From assembly GCA_018816095.1 (NCBI GenBank), contig JAHIWP010000037.1, forward strand, positions 1 through 64,000: a stretch of DNA of 64,000 nucleotides. Direction: 5' to 3'. The stretch is from Gammaproteobacteria bacterium (GTDB lineage Bacteria; Pseudomonadota; Gammaproteobacteria; Pseudomonadales; Pseudomonadaceae). Positions 31,820 to 40,486 of this stretch are shown one piece after another (within the stretch, counting starts at the first letter, position 1; every line of letters starts with the position of its first letter). The position numbers were made by a program, and so were the translations under genes. Below the pieces are notes generated by a model. That model was not told where the DNA came from, ran no database searches, and worked only from the letters and a program-made list of their open reading frames with translations.

Positions 31820-33129
31820 GCTGGCGCTCCGGGGCTGAATAATGCTGCCGCTGCAGCCGGGTCGGACGGCAGATAAAAGTGGATATACGACGCCGTCAGC
31901 CGACCCTGACGATAGACCGCCTCGGCGGTGCGTTTATAGTTCGGGCACTCGCCACGGGTCAGCGGTTGCAGTTCACTGCTCAGGGCTGAGTAGTGGAAAC
32001 TGTGACCGCGCAACAGGCCTTCCGGCAGTTCGGCTTGCTGCAAGGCCATGGCGGTCATGCGTGGTTGCAACGTCGCCTCGCCGCTTAGCAAGCCGAGCAT
32101 CTGCCCGCTCGCGCCCTGTTTGTCAGTCAGTTTGTCGAGCAGGTAAAGCATGCCGCCGCACTCGGCGTGAATCGGCTTACCCGCCGCATGGTGCGCGCGA
32201 ATCGACTCAGCCATCGCCTGGTTGCCCTCCAGCTGTGCCAAATGCAGCTCCGGGTAGCCGCCAGGCAGATAAAGGCTGTCGACGTCGGGCAACTGCGCAT
32301 CGTTCAGCGGCGAGAAGAACTTAAGTTCAGCACCCAGCTCACGCAGCAAATCCAGGTTGGCCTGATAGAGAAAGGCAAAGCCGCTATCACGTGCGACGCC
32401 AATACGCACCCCGCTGAGCAATGCCGCAGGCCTTGCCTGCTCAGGTGCGGCGAAGCTGACGGGCGGTGGCAGCGCCGTATCGGCGCTGGCAGCCAAGGCA
32501 TCGGCGGCGGCATCCAGGCGTGCATCCAGATCAGCCAATTCAGCGGCCTGGACCAAACCCAAATGGCGGCTCGGCAAGCCCACTTCGGCGCTACGCGGCA
32601 GTGCACCGTACCAGCGGATCGAGGCCGGCAAGGCATCGCGCAAAATCTCGCCATGGCGCACGCTGCCAACCCGGTTACCCAGCACCCCGGAAAACGGCAG
32701 ATCCGGTTCGAAGGTCGCCAGGCCGTGAGCCATGGCGCCAAAGGTCTGGGCCATTGCCGAGCCGTCAATCACCGCCAGCACCGGTACGCCGAAATGTCGC
32801 GCCAGGTCGGCCGCCGATGGATTGCCATCAAACAGCCCCATCACCCCTTCGATCAGAATCAGATCGGCTTCGCCAGCCGCTTCCCAGAGCAGGCGGCGAC
32901 TTTCGGCGGCACCGACCATCCACAGATCGAGCTGATACACCGGTGCACCGCTGGCGCGGGCCAGAATCATCGGGTCGAGAAAGTCCGGGCCGCACTTGAA
33001 CACCCGCACACGCTTGCCCTGGCGCGTATGCAAACGCGCCAACGCCGCTGTCACAGTAGTTTTACCCTGGCCGGAAGCCGGCGCGGCAATCAACAGTGCG
33101 GGGCAGGCACGTGCAGCGCAGTCGCTCAT
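31816..33129 (-). CDS. cobB: cobyrinate a,c-diamide synthase CobB
   Basis: Cytosolic glutamine-dependent amidotransferase (437 residues; CbiA family) amidating the a and c side chains of (hydrogeno)cobyrinate. The N-terminal P-loop is APASGQGKTTVTAALAR. The C-terminal glutaminase-like domain has HAECGGMLYLLD with the nucleophile cysteine, and SYIHFYLPSDP near the end. ATG overlaps the cobO stop by one base (TAATG). The symbol follows Pseudomonas usage and is unrelated to the sirtuin CobB. Confidence 0.96.
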   Translation of the reverse strand: MSDCAARACPALLIAAPASGQGKTTVTAALARLHTRQGKRVRVFKCGPDFLDPMILARASGAPVYQLDLWMVGAAESRRLLWEAAGEADLILIEGVMGLFDGNPSAADLARHFGVPVLAVIDGSAMAQTFGAMAHGLATFEPDLPFSGVLGNRVGSVRHGEILRDALPASIRWYGALPRSAEVGLPSRHLGLVQAAELADLDARLDAAADALAASADTALPPPVSFAAPEQARPAALLSGVRIGVARDSGFAFLYQANLDLLRELGAELKFFSPLNDAQLPDVDSLYLPGGYPELHLAQLEGNQAMAESIRAHHAAGKPIHAECGGMLYLLDKLTDKQGASGQMLGLLSGEATLQPRMTAMALQQAELPEGLLRGHSFHYSALSSELQPLTRGECPNYKRTAEAVYRQGRLTASYIHFYLPSDPAAAAALFSPGAPA

Positions 33130-33743
33130 TAAAACTCGACTCCCTTCTGCGCTTTGACTCCGGCTTTGAAGGCATGCTTGACCAAGCTCATTTCGGTCAC
33201 GGTGTCTGCTGCCTCGATCATCCCCGGCAACGCGCCGCGACCGGTCACCACCACATGCTGTAACAGCGGCCGGGCTTCGATATCGGCCAGCACCGCTTCC
33301 AGTTCCAGGTAGCCGTATTTCAGCGCGATATTCAGCTCATCGAGCACTACTAGGCCAATGCCCGGATCGTTAAGCAGTTGCACCGCCACCGCCCAGGCCT
33401 CGCGGGCCTTGTCGATGTCGCGCTGGCGGTCCTGGGTTTCCCAGGTAAAGCCTTCGCCCATCACGTGGTAGCTGACTTCATCGGGAAAACGCCGGAAGAA
33501 GGCTTCCTCACCGGTGCTGGCTGCGCCCTTGATAAATTGCACCACACCCACTTTGATCCCGTGGCCCAGCGCGCGCGCGACCATGCCAAAGGCGCTGCTG
33601 CTCTTACCCTTGCCATTGCCGCTGTGCACCAGCAGCAAGCCGTACTCATCCTGGGACTGAGCGATTTTTTCATCGATCAGGGCTTTCTTGCGTTGCATCC
33701 GTGCACGGTGCCGCTCGTCACGTTCGATAGACTCAGTCATCAC
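33129..33743 (-). CDS. cobO: cob(I)yrinic acid a,c-diamide adenosyltransferase CobO
   Basis: Cytosolic 204-residue corrinoid adenosyltransferase (BtuR/CobA type) that adds the upper adenosyl ligand to Co(I) corrinoids from synthesis or salvage. The P-loop VHSGNGKGKSSSAFGMVARA is near residue 39. VLDELNIALKYGYL and VVTGRGALPGMIEAAD are conserved. It overlaps the BtuN-like gene by 4 bp and cobB by 1 bp. Confidence 0.97.
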   Translation of the reverse strand: MMTESIERDERHRARMQRKKALIDEKIAQSQDEYGLLLVHSGNGKGKSSSAFGMVARALGHGIKVGVVQFIKGAASTGEEAFFRRFPDEVSYHVMGEGFTWETQDRQRDIDKAREAWAVAVQLLNDPGIGLVVLDELNIALKYGYLELEAVLADIEARPLLQHVVVTGRGALPGMIEAADTVTEMSLVKHAFKAGVKAQKGVEF

Positions 33744-34312
33744 TTGGCTCCCAGGCTAAGGCGCTGGCCAAACAGCGCCAACGAAGCAATATAAAGCGCA
33801 CTGCCCACCCCGACATAAAACGTCATGTTGGACAAAAAGCGCGGGTAGTATTCGGCGATACGCGGCAGCCAGGCCGCTAGGGTCGGCTCAGGATAACGGC
33901 CGGAGAAGAAGTAGAAACCACCGCCGGAAATCAGGTAGCAGACAAAAGCGCTGACCGCGACAACAGCCGCCAACAGCAACAGGCTCTGCAAGGTGTCACG
34001 ATGCCAGCCGGCATACAGTCGCCCGCCCAGCCACAGGCTGGCGTAAGCCGGCACCAGCATCCAGTAAGCGGGCGACAGGCACCAGTCACTCACCGTACCG
34101 CTGGTCATCATAGAGAAGTCCAGGGCACTGGCCAGCACAAACAGGCCAGCAAAAACCCAGCGTGGTCGCAACAGCACGCCGGCCAGGAAAAACACCGCCC
34201 AGGAGGCGCTGGGCAGATTGATGCTGGCGAAGTGACTGCCACGCGTCATGGCCAGCAGCAACGCCAGAGCGATGCCCGTCAGCAGCTGAGCACGGGTTGA
34301 AAGAATAGGCAT
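33740..34312 (-). CDS. BtuN-like membrane protein, predicted B12-uptake accessory
   Basis: Inner-membrane protein of 190 residues with about five helices (segments such as WAVFFLAGVLLRPRWVFAG and TLQSLLLLAAVVAVSAFVCY). Proteins of this type occur between btuB and cobO in pseudomonads and were proposed from riboswitch and gene-context studies as an optional B12 transport component named BtuN. The exact role has not been shown to my knowledge. It starts 10 bp after btuB ends and overlaps cobO by 4 bp. No btuCDF genes are in the window, so it might stand in for or assist inner-membrane transport. Confidence 0.65.
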   Translation of the reverse strand: MPILSTRAQLLTGIALALLLAMTRGSHFASINLPSASWAVFFLAGVLLRPRWVFAGLFVLASALDFSMMTSGTVSDWCLSPAYWMLVPAYASLWLGGRLYAGWHRDTLQSLLLLAAVVAVSAFVCYLISGGGFYFFSGRYPEPTLAAWLPRIAEYYPRFLSNMTFYVGVGSALYIASLALFGQRLSLGAK

Positions 34313-34322
34313 GGGTATCTCC

Positions 34323-36209
34323 TCAGAGCGCTTGGTAGCGCAGGGTCAAGTAAAAGGCGCGGCCAGGTTGTTCGTAGGTCTGCGCCGTTTCGTAGTCACG
34401 GTCGAAGAGGTTGCTGACCTTAGCCTGCAGACGCCATTCGCTGTCGATGTGGTACTCGCCACGCAGATCGACCAAGGCATAGCCGGGCAGGCGTGAATCT
34501 TCGGTATTGCTGGCGTCGTTAAACCGCTGGCTGGCAGCGAACAACGTGGCACCGACGCCAAACGAGCCGATGCGGCGGTCGGCGTCGATATTGAAAGTGC
34601 GCTTGGCTCGACGCGCCAACTGATGCCCATGGTTTTCCTGGCTGCGGTCCTGCGGGTCGAGCAGCGTCAGGGTGGCTGCCAGGTCCCAATTCTCTAGCTG
34701 CGTACGCACACTCGACTCGAGGCCGCGAATGCGTGCGGACTCGACGTTCTGTGGACGCATCGGCTTACTGCCGGCCCAAACAATCAGGTCGTCGATCTGG
34801 TTTTCAAAAACGCTGAGACGCCATTCACCCCAGCCAGCACCGCCCTGCAGGCCGAGTTCGTAGTTTTCCGACTTTTCCGGTTTAAGGTCGGGGTTACCCG
34901 CGGTGGAACCGCTGTTCGGGGTATACAGGTCGTTAAAGGTCGGCGCACGGAAGGCGGTGCCGTAGGCAGCACTCAACGTCAGGCGCTCGCTGAGCTCATA
35001 GCTCCAGCCTAGGTTGCCAGTATCGTGCTCGCCGAACTGCTGGTTGTCGTCGCGGCGCAACCCAACGGACACGCCATGTCGACCGAAACGGCCCTGGTAC
35101 TGAGTGTAATAACCGCGATTGTCGCGGGAGTCCTCAGCATAGGTGTCGGATGTGTCGATGCGGTCCTGCTGGTAATCAAAACCCAGGCTCAACAGTTGCT
35201 CGGGCGTCAGGCTAAAGTCGTTCTGCCAAGCAAAGGTGTAGCGCTCGGTGTCGAAGCGCGAGTAAAAACCACCATCACGGAAGTTGTCGGTGCGATCTTC
35301 GCTGTGACCGGCCTGCAAGGTCACATCCCAGGGCTCTAAGGGAGTGAAACGGGCACGACCGCCAAGCACCTGTTGCTCTCCATCGGCATAGCTGTAGCGC
35401 CCGGTTTTGCCGGAGCTGCTGCGCAGGTCTTGGTCGCTGTGGATGCTCGATTGCATCCAACTGCCGTCCAGTTCCAGACCGTTGACGAAGCGGTAGCCAC
35501 CACGCAGTGAACCGGCCAGCTGGCGATAGCCATCGGCGTCTGGCTCGTAGGCACCTGCGGCACTAGGTCGGTAAGCGCGGGCATTAATCCCGTCGGTATC
35601 TTCGCTGCTCACGCCAAGGTCAAACCAGCCGTTCTGCGAACCACCGGCCAGGCCAGCATTAGCGCTGGAGCTGGAGCGCGTGCCGGTACCCAAAGCCAGG
35701 TAAGGTTTGAGCCCCTGCTTTGCGCCGCGCCGGGTGAAAATTTGAATCACCCCGCCAAGCGCCTCGGAACCATACAGACTGGAACGCGGGCCGCGCACCA
35801 CCTCAATGCGTTCGACCAGCGCCAATGGAATGTCCTGCAGGGCGGCAGCACCAGAGGTGGCGGAACCCACCTTAACCCCGTCAATCAGCACCAATAGTTG
35901 CTTCTCGCTGGTACCGCGCAGGTACAACGAGGTGCTTTTGCCGCGGCCGCCGTTGCTAACGATCTGCACGCCAGCCAGACCGCGCAGCATGTCAGGCACG
36001 CTCTGTGCCTGGCTGCGCTCGATATCTTCACGGGTAATCACACTGCTCGACGCCACCGAGACCAACGGCGTAGCCGTTCGCGTGGCGGTGACCACCTGCT
36101 GAGCGAGGTTGAGGGGTTCTGCTTGTGCAGTTAAAAAAGGACTACAGCCCAGCCATAAAAGAACGGCCGGACGTTTATAAAAGGTGCGAAACAATGCCTG
36201 ATTCTCCAT
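34323..36209 (-). CDS. btuB: TonB-dependent vitamin B12 receptor BtuB
   Basis: Outer-membrane TonB-dependent receptor of about 628 residues. A signal peptide (to about AQAEP) is followed by a TonB box-like region (QQVVTATRTAT), the plug domain (SVPDMLRGLAGVQIVSNGG, RIEVVRGPRSSLYGSEALGG) and a 22-strand barrel ending in YLTLRYQAL with the terminal strand. The B12 riboswitch 100 bp upstream supports the cobalamin assignment. ATG at 36209 is chosen because it starts the signal peptide, although its ribosome site is weak. Confidence 0.93.
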   Translation of the reverse strand: MENQALFRTFYKRPAVLLWLGCSPFLTAQAEPLNLAQQVVTATRTATPLVSVASSSVITREDIERSQAQSVPDMLRGLAGVQIVSNGGRGKSTSLYLRGTSEKQLLVLIDGVKVGSATSGAAALQDIPLALVERIEVVRGPRSSLYGSEALGGVIQIFTRRGAKQGLKPYLALGTGTRSSSSANAGLAGGSQNGWFDLGVSSEDTDGINARAYRPSAAGAYEPDADGYRQLAGSLRGGYRFVNGLELDGSWMQSSIHSDQDLRSSSGKTGRYSYADGEQQVLGGRARFTPLEPWDVTLQAGHSEDRTDNFRDGGFYSRFDTERYTFAWQNDFSLTPEQLLSLGFDYQQDRIDTSDTYAEDSRDNRGYYTQYQGRFGRHGVSVGLRRDDNQQFGEHDTGNLGWSYELSERLTLSAAYGTAFRAPTFNDLYTPNSGSTAGNPDLKPEKSENYELGLQGGAGWGEWRLSVFENQIDDLIVWAGSKPMRPQNVESARIRGLESSVRTQLENWDLAATLTLLDPQDRSQENHGHQLARRAKRTFNIDADRRIGSFGVGATLFAASQRFNDASNTEDSRLPGYALVDLRGEYHIDSEWRLQAKVSNLFDRDYETAQTYEQPGRAFYLTLRYQAL

Positions 36210-36317
36210 CGCGCCGCCCGCGCGATACTGCTGAATAAAACATTGGGAGAACAGCATAGGCAGATAGAGCAGCAATACAGCCACATCAGCCCGGCAACGC
36301 CCTCCGCAATGCCGTGG

Positions 36318-36510
36318 ATGCAGCAGGCCGGTCTCCGGGCTTACGAGTGGAACCTTGAGGTTCCTGGATCGCGCCTTCCCATGCCGGTGGGCACAGTGGC
36401 TAGTGGCGATCTTTGACTCGTTTACCGTTGCGGGGGCAGCGCCGGAATAGTTGCGTGGTTAACACGAAACGCACCGGCTTCCCTGTTTCACCCTTTGAAC
36501 GCTATGCGTT
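36318..36510 (-). ncRNA. cobalamin riboswitch controlling btuB and the cob genes
   Basis: On the minus strand the region begins with GGTGAAACAGGGAAGCCGGT (near 36490) and ends with the B12 box AAGCCCGGAGACCGGCCTG (36342-36324). Between them are GCCCCCGCAACGG (near 36445) and the paired GGAACCTCAAGGTTCC stem-loop (about 36361). These are the conserved core pieces of the AdoCbl riboswitch. It lies about 110 bases ahead of the btuB start, so expression should fall when adenosylcobalamin is abundant. Outer boundaries are approximate. Confidence 0.93.
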
Positions 36511-36602
36511 TGGGGCACCTGTTGCAGGCGCGCAGGGTAGAGACTTGCATACAGAGCGTCAACGCATAACGCCGCGCATAGCACCGACGCCTCACGTGCC
36601 AC

Positions 36603-36923
36603 TCAATGCCGCGGCATAAAACCCGCCGGCTTGCTTGCCAACCACTCAACAAAGGTACGCAAGCGTTCATCACTGAGCAGGCTGTCACGATTGTTGTAGA
36701 TCAGCGCCAGCTCTTTTTCGCTGAACAGCCGGTGGATCTGGTTGTGACAGGCACGGCACACCCAGAGCGTGGCGCTGATGCGCTCATTTTTGCCGAAGCG
36801 CTTTTGTACGTAGACCTTGTTATGCAGCGCCTTGGGGATCAAGTGATGGCGCGTCAGCAGCGCCGCGCGGGCGCAGAGTTCGCAGGCATCGGGTTGTTCG
36901 GGCAGACGAATCGGTTCAGGCAT
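36603..36923 (-). CDS. small HNH-endonuclease-like protein
   Basis: A 106-residue cytosolic protein with the paired metal-site pattern of HNH proteins: CELC near residue 14, RHHLIPKALH, then CRACHNQIHRLFSE. Related stand-alone proteins are common in proteobacteria and have no established role. The start at 36923 lacks a strong ribosome site and lies 15 bp after the methyltransferase stop, so it is probably the second gene of that transcript. It ends about 90 bp before the B12 riboswitch begins. Confidence 0.75.
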   Translation of the reverse strand: MPEPIRLPEQPDACELCARAALLTRHHLIPKALHNKVYVQKRFGKNERISATLWVCRACHNQIHRLFSEKELALIYNNRDSLLSDERLRTFVEWLASKPAGFMPRH

Positions 36924-36938
36924 ACAGGCAACGGCGGG

Positions 36939-37601
36939 TCAGCGTTTACGGCACAGGCTCAGGCCATCGCCGAGCGGCAGCAGCGACAGGTCGATGCGCG
37001 GATCATCACGCAGCGCCAGGTTGAGCGCCTGAATCGCTCGGGTGTCAGCGCTCTCGGGGCACAGCTCAAGTACCCGACCACTCCACAGGGTGTTGTCGAA
37101 TAGGATCAGCCCACCCTGACGTACCAGGCGCAGGGCGTGCTCCAAATAAGCCGGGTAGTTGGCTTTATCGGCATCGATAAACAGCAGATCAATTCGCCCT
37201 GCCAGCCCCTCAGCAGCAAGCGCCTCAAGTGTTTGCAGCGCCGGCGCCAGCCGCAGCTCAATACGCTCAGCGAGGCCCGCCTCAGCCCAGTAACGTTTGG
37301 CCGTGGCGTTGTAGTCGCCGGGAATATCGCAACAGATCAAGCGGCCATCGCTCGGCATGGCCTGGGCCATGCAGATAGCGCTGTAACCGGTAAAGGTGCC
37401 GACTTCGACAATCCGCCGCGCGCCGATCAGCTGTACCAATAAGGTCATAAACTGGCCCTGCTCGGGGGCGATTTGCCAGCGTGAATGAGTCAGCAGAGCG
37501 GTTTCGTCGCGCAGACGCTTGAGCAGTGGCGTCTCGCGCAGCGATACATCCAGCAGGTACTGATAGAGATCAGCATCGAGATTAAGCGTTTGAGTGGTCA
37601 T
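36939..37601 (-). CDS. class I SAM-dependent O-methyltransferase
   Basis: Cytosolic 220-residue methyltransferase of the catechol/caffeoyl-CoA O-methyltransferase type. The SAM-binding motif is RRIVEVGTFTGYSAICMAQA (about 62-81), the divalent-metal aspartate lies in DLLFIDADKANYPAYLE, and GLILFDNTLWSGRV follows. Family members methylate vicinal diols of small phenolics. The substrate here is unknown. AGGGG precedes the ATG. Confidence 0.9.
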   Translation of the reverse strand: MTTQTLNLDADLYQYLLDVSLRETPLLKRLRDETALLTHSRWQIAPEQGQFMTLLVQLIGARRIVEVGTFTGYSAICMAQAMPSDGRLICCDIPGDYNATAKRYWAEAGLAERIELRLAPALQTLEALAAEGLAGRIDLLFIDADKANYPAYLEHALRLVRQGGLILFDNTLWSGRVLELCPESADTRAIQALNLALRDDPRIDLSLLPLGDGLSLCRKR

Positions 37602-37634
37602 AAAAGCCCCTCTACAAATACTCTGGGCTGGGCC

Positions 37635-38159
37635 TCAGGGGTTACCCGCCAGCTCTGGGGTGAACACGCGCTTGGCATTCAAGTAAGTACGCTGCCAATA
37701 CGTATTACTCAGGCTGTCCAGGCGCACAGTGCCGCCGCTGGAGGGCGCATGCACGAAACGGCCATTGCCGACATAAATACCCGCATGGCTGACCTGGCTG
37801 CCGCCACTGGTGGCAAAAAACACCAGATCACCGCTTTGCAGCGCGTCGCGCCCAATGCCCGGTGCGCGCATGCTGATCAGCTCACGGGTAGTGCGCGGCA
37901 GCTTGATGCCTGCGGCATCGCGGTAAACAAAACCGATCAAGCCGCTGCAATCGAAGCCGCCTTCGGGGGTATTACCGCCATAGCGATAGGGCGTGCCCAC
38001 CAAGCCCAACGCACGAAATAGCACATCATCAGCATTGCCGTTAAAGCTGCTGATGGGCTGATAAACAGTGGGTTGCGGGGTTGGCGCGGGCGCTTGACTC
38101 GCGCAGGCGCTAAGCAGCGCGGCCAACACAATCAAGCTGATACGGGAGAATGCGGTCAT
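37635..38159 (-). CDS. NlpC/P60 family lipoprotein, probable murein endopeptidase (copy 1)
   Basis: A 174-residue lipoprotein with a lipobox LLSACAS, a short Pro/Gln-rich linker and an NlpC/P60 domain: YRYGGNTPEGGFDCSG with the catalytic cysteine, VSHAGIYVG with the histidine, and FVHAPSSGG. It would cleave peptide cross-links or stems in peptidoglycan, as do Spr/MepS relatives. It is a tandem partner of the gene to its right, with which it shares most of the domain. Confidence 0.9.
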   Translation of the reverse strand: MTAFSRISLIVLAALLSACASQAPAPTPQPTVYQPISSFNGNADDVLFRALGLVGTPYRYGGNTPEGGFDCSGLIGFVYRDAAGIKLPRTTRELISMRAPGIGRDALQSGDLVFFATSGGSQVSHAGIYVGNGRFVHAPSSGGTVRLDSLSNTYWQRTYLNAKRVFTPELAGNP

Positions 38160-38319
38160 GGATAAGGCGATCCTGAGCCGGGATGCGCCCTACTCTGCCG
38201 GCTTGCACATGCGAGTGCAAGCTTTAGCTTTGCTTGGCAGGTTGTTGAAATCTATCGATATGCGTCAGACAGGATGCTGGCTGCAGCGGCCTTAACGTTG
38301 CGGCCGCTGCACGCCGCAC

Positions 38320-38934
38320 TCAAGGGTTACGTACGAGGGACTCGGTTGGCGCCAGCGCCAAGGCCCGCTTGGCCTCGATAAAGGTGCGCTTCCAGTAGCG
38401 ATCATCCAGGCTATCGACCCGCACACCGCCGCTGCGACTGCTGGAAGAATGGATGAATTGATCATCGCCCATATAGATGCCGGCATGGCTGACGCGACCA
38501 CGGCCGTTGGTGCTAAAGAACAGCAGATCGCCCGGCTTAAGGTCATCACGCTCCACCAATGGGGCGTCGATATTGATCATGTCGCGGGTCGAGCGCGGCA
38601 ACTTCAGGCCGGCCTCTTCTTTAAACAGGTAACCGATAAAACCGCTGCAATCGAAGCCGGAACTTACCGAGCCGCCGCCAAAGCGATAGCGCGTACCTAC
38701 CAGTGACAGACCGTGGGACAGAATGCCGTCAGCCAGTTGCGGGAGTTTGTAGGCCTTTTCTTCGGTGAAATCGCCAAGGGCGGCTTCTTTGGCTTGCTCA
38801 TCAAACTCGGCAAGGTCTGTCGAGGAGAACACTGAAGATTGAGTGGTCAGCTCCGGTTGCGGAGCATGGTTGGCGCAGGCGGCCAGGACCAGGGAAAGTG
38901 CGATAGGCACGAGGGGTGCGAGGCGTTGGAGCAT
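38320..38934 (-). CDS. NlpC/P60 family lipoprotein, probable murein endopeptidase (copy 2)
   Basis: A 204-residue lipoprotein: signal peptide with lipobox VLAACAN, a linker of about 50 residues that is longer than in copy 1 (rich in acidic residues and alanine), then the NlpC/P60 domain YRFGGGSVSSGFDCSG, VSHAGIYMG and FIHSSSSRSGG. The start is open: ATG at 38934 gives a clean signal peptide, and GTG at 38961 in the same frame is also possible. Neither has a strong ribosome site. Periplasmic, outer-membrane anchored. Confidence 0.88.
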   Translation of the reverse strand: MLQRLAPLVPIALSLVLAACANHAPQPELTTQSSVFSSTDLAEFDEQAKEAALGDFTEEKAYKLPQLADGILSHGLSLVGTRYRFGGGSVSSGFDCSGFIGYLFKEEAGLKLPRSTRDMINIDAPLVERDDLKPGDLLFFSTNGRGRVSHAGIYMGDDQFIHSSSSRSGGVRVDSLDDRYWKRTFIEAKRALALAPTESLVRNP

Positions 38935-39010
38935 GGGCACGACCGTGTCGGTTGATTTCACAAGAGCGCGACTATGCCCTCTATGACATGCATTTGCAAA
39001 TTCTATGGCT

Positions 39011-39769
39011 CTAAATGTGACTCAGTAGTTCTGGCAAAACATCTAAAGCGCGCCCTTGCAGATGGACATCCACCCTATTGCTCAGGTCGCTGCGCTGCGG
39101 GTTGATATCGGCGGTGAATCCTCCTGCTTGCCGGGTGCGCAGCAACGGCTCGACGATGTAGGGAAAGCTGGCGCTGGTGCCGACGCTGATAACGACATCA
39201 AAGCCCTTGCCTAACTCGGCATACAGCGAAGCGATGGCCTGCTCCGGCAGCATTTCTCCAAATAGCACCACGGGCGGGCGCAGTATGCCGGCGCATTGCC
39301 GGCATTTGGGTGGCAGCGGCCGCTGCAAATGCGCGGCCAGTTCGGCATCTACAGCGCCACAAGACTGGCAATACAAGGGTGCCAGCTCGCCGTGAATCTC
39401 GATCACCCGCTCCATCGGGCTGCCTGCCGCACGGTGATAGCCATCAATGTTCTGCGTTAGCAGCCAGCAATGCGGTTTTCTGCGCTGCAGTTCAGCAATC
39501 GCGTAATGCCCAGCATTAGCCTGAGCGCCCAGGCAGGCCTTGCCCAGCTCCGCCAGGTACTTCCAGCACAGCGCCGGGTCGCGTTGCAGCATCGGCCCCG
39601 AGAGCGCCGTTTCAATCGGCAAGCCCTCAGCAGTCTGGCCGTTATACAGCCCACCCAGCCCTCGGTAAGTCGGCAACCCGGAGTCGGCCGACAAGCCAGC
39701 GCCGGTAATCAGCAAGATCCGCTCGGCCTGCTTGAGTTCCTCGGCGACGCGCTTGATGGCTTGTTCCAT
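39011..39769 (-). CDS. Sir2-family NAD-dependent deacylase
   Basis: Cytosolic sirtuin of 252 residues that would remove acyl groups from lysine using NAD+. It has the Rossmann segment ITGAGLSADSGLPTYRG, TQNIDGYHRAAG with the catalytic region, EIHGELAPLYC, and a four-cysteine zinc site (CQSC, then CRQC). Where most sirtuins have GIPDFR it has GLPTYR, placing it in a distinct bacterial branch. ATG at 39769 is preceded by GGAG. The upstream Tag-like gene ends 14 bp before it. Confidence 0.9.
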   Translation of the reverse strand: MEQAIKRVAEELKQAERILLITGAGLSADSGLPTYRGLGGLYNGQTAEGLPIETALSGPMLQRDPALCWKYLAELGKACLGAQANAGHYAIAELQRRKPHCWLLTQNIDGYHRAAGSPMERVIEIHGELAPLYCQSCGAVDAELAAHLQRPLPPKCRQCAGILRPPVVLFGEMLPEQAIASLYAELGKGFDVVISVGTSASFPYIVEPLLRTRQAGGFTADINPQRSDLSNRVDVHLQGRALDVLPELLSHI

Positions 39770-39783
39770 TAGCAGCTCCAACT

Positions 39784-40455
39784 TCAATGATTGACGGTAT
39801 AGGCAAGCATCATCGACAGCTGACACAAGGCGCGCCCGCTCTGCTCATGCCACTCATTAAACGCCGCCTGAACCGCCGCACGCTCTTTCAAGCTGGTCGG
39901 TAGCTTATCGACGATCTTCTGCGCTTTTAATGCCGCAACCAAATCATCACTGGGCACAAAGGTATCTTTGCCGACCATGCGTAGAAAGCGCGGCGCCGAC
40001 AGCCCGCCAAGCTGACTGCCGTGCTTGGCTAAGTACTTCCACAGGCCGACGATATCGCTCACCGGCCAGTCAGCGATCAACGCGCCGAAGCTGCCCTTCT
40101 CCTGGCGCACATCAAGAATGAACTGGGCATTGCGCGGCACACTTTTGAGCTTGCCCAAGTGCCGGATGATGCGCGCATCCTGCATCAGATTTTCCAGGCG
40201 CTCAGCGCCCATCAGCACCACTTTCTCCGGGTCGAAACCGAAGAACACCTGTTCAAACGCCGGCCACTTGGCATCCACCAAGCTGTGCTTGAGGCCGGCA
40301 CGGAAGACCCGCAGGCTCAGCGTCGACAGGTAGCGATCATCACTGATCGCGCGTAACTGGGCAGCACTGCGCGGTTCGGGCAGCATTGATTCCAACGCCC
40401 CCACCGAGCCAAAGCGGTTCAAACAGTATTCATGCAGCCATTTGTAATCGCGCAT
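39784..40455 (-). CDS. DNA-3-methyladenine glycosylase I (Tag)-related protein
   Basis: A 223-residue cytosolic protein related to Tag glycosylases by its helical layout and segments (LSLRVFRAGLKHSLVDAKWPAF, ARIIRHLGKL). It is more divergent and longer than E. coli Tag. The typical N-terminal cysteine-histidine zinc pair is not obvious, so enzyme activity is uncertain. It lies between ttcA and the sirtuin gene, all leftward and 14 to 31 bp apart, which suggests one transcript. Confidence 0.75.
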   Translation of the reverse strand: MRDYKWLHEYCLNRFGSVGALESMLPEPRSAAQLRAISDDRYLSTLSLRVFRAGLKHSLVDAKWPAFEQVFFGFDPEKVVLMGAERLENLMQDARIIRHLGKLKSVPRNAQFILDVRQEKGSFGALIADWPVSDIVGLWKYLAKHGSQLGGLSAPRFLRMVGKDTFVPSDDLVAALKAQKIVDKLPTSLKERAAVQAAFNEWHEQSGRALCQLSMMLAYTVNH

Positions 40456-40486
40456 CGGGCAGTCCTTAAGCCGGGAAACCGCTAAA

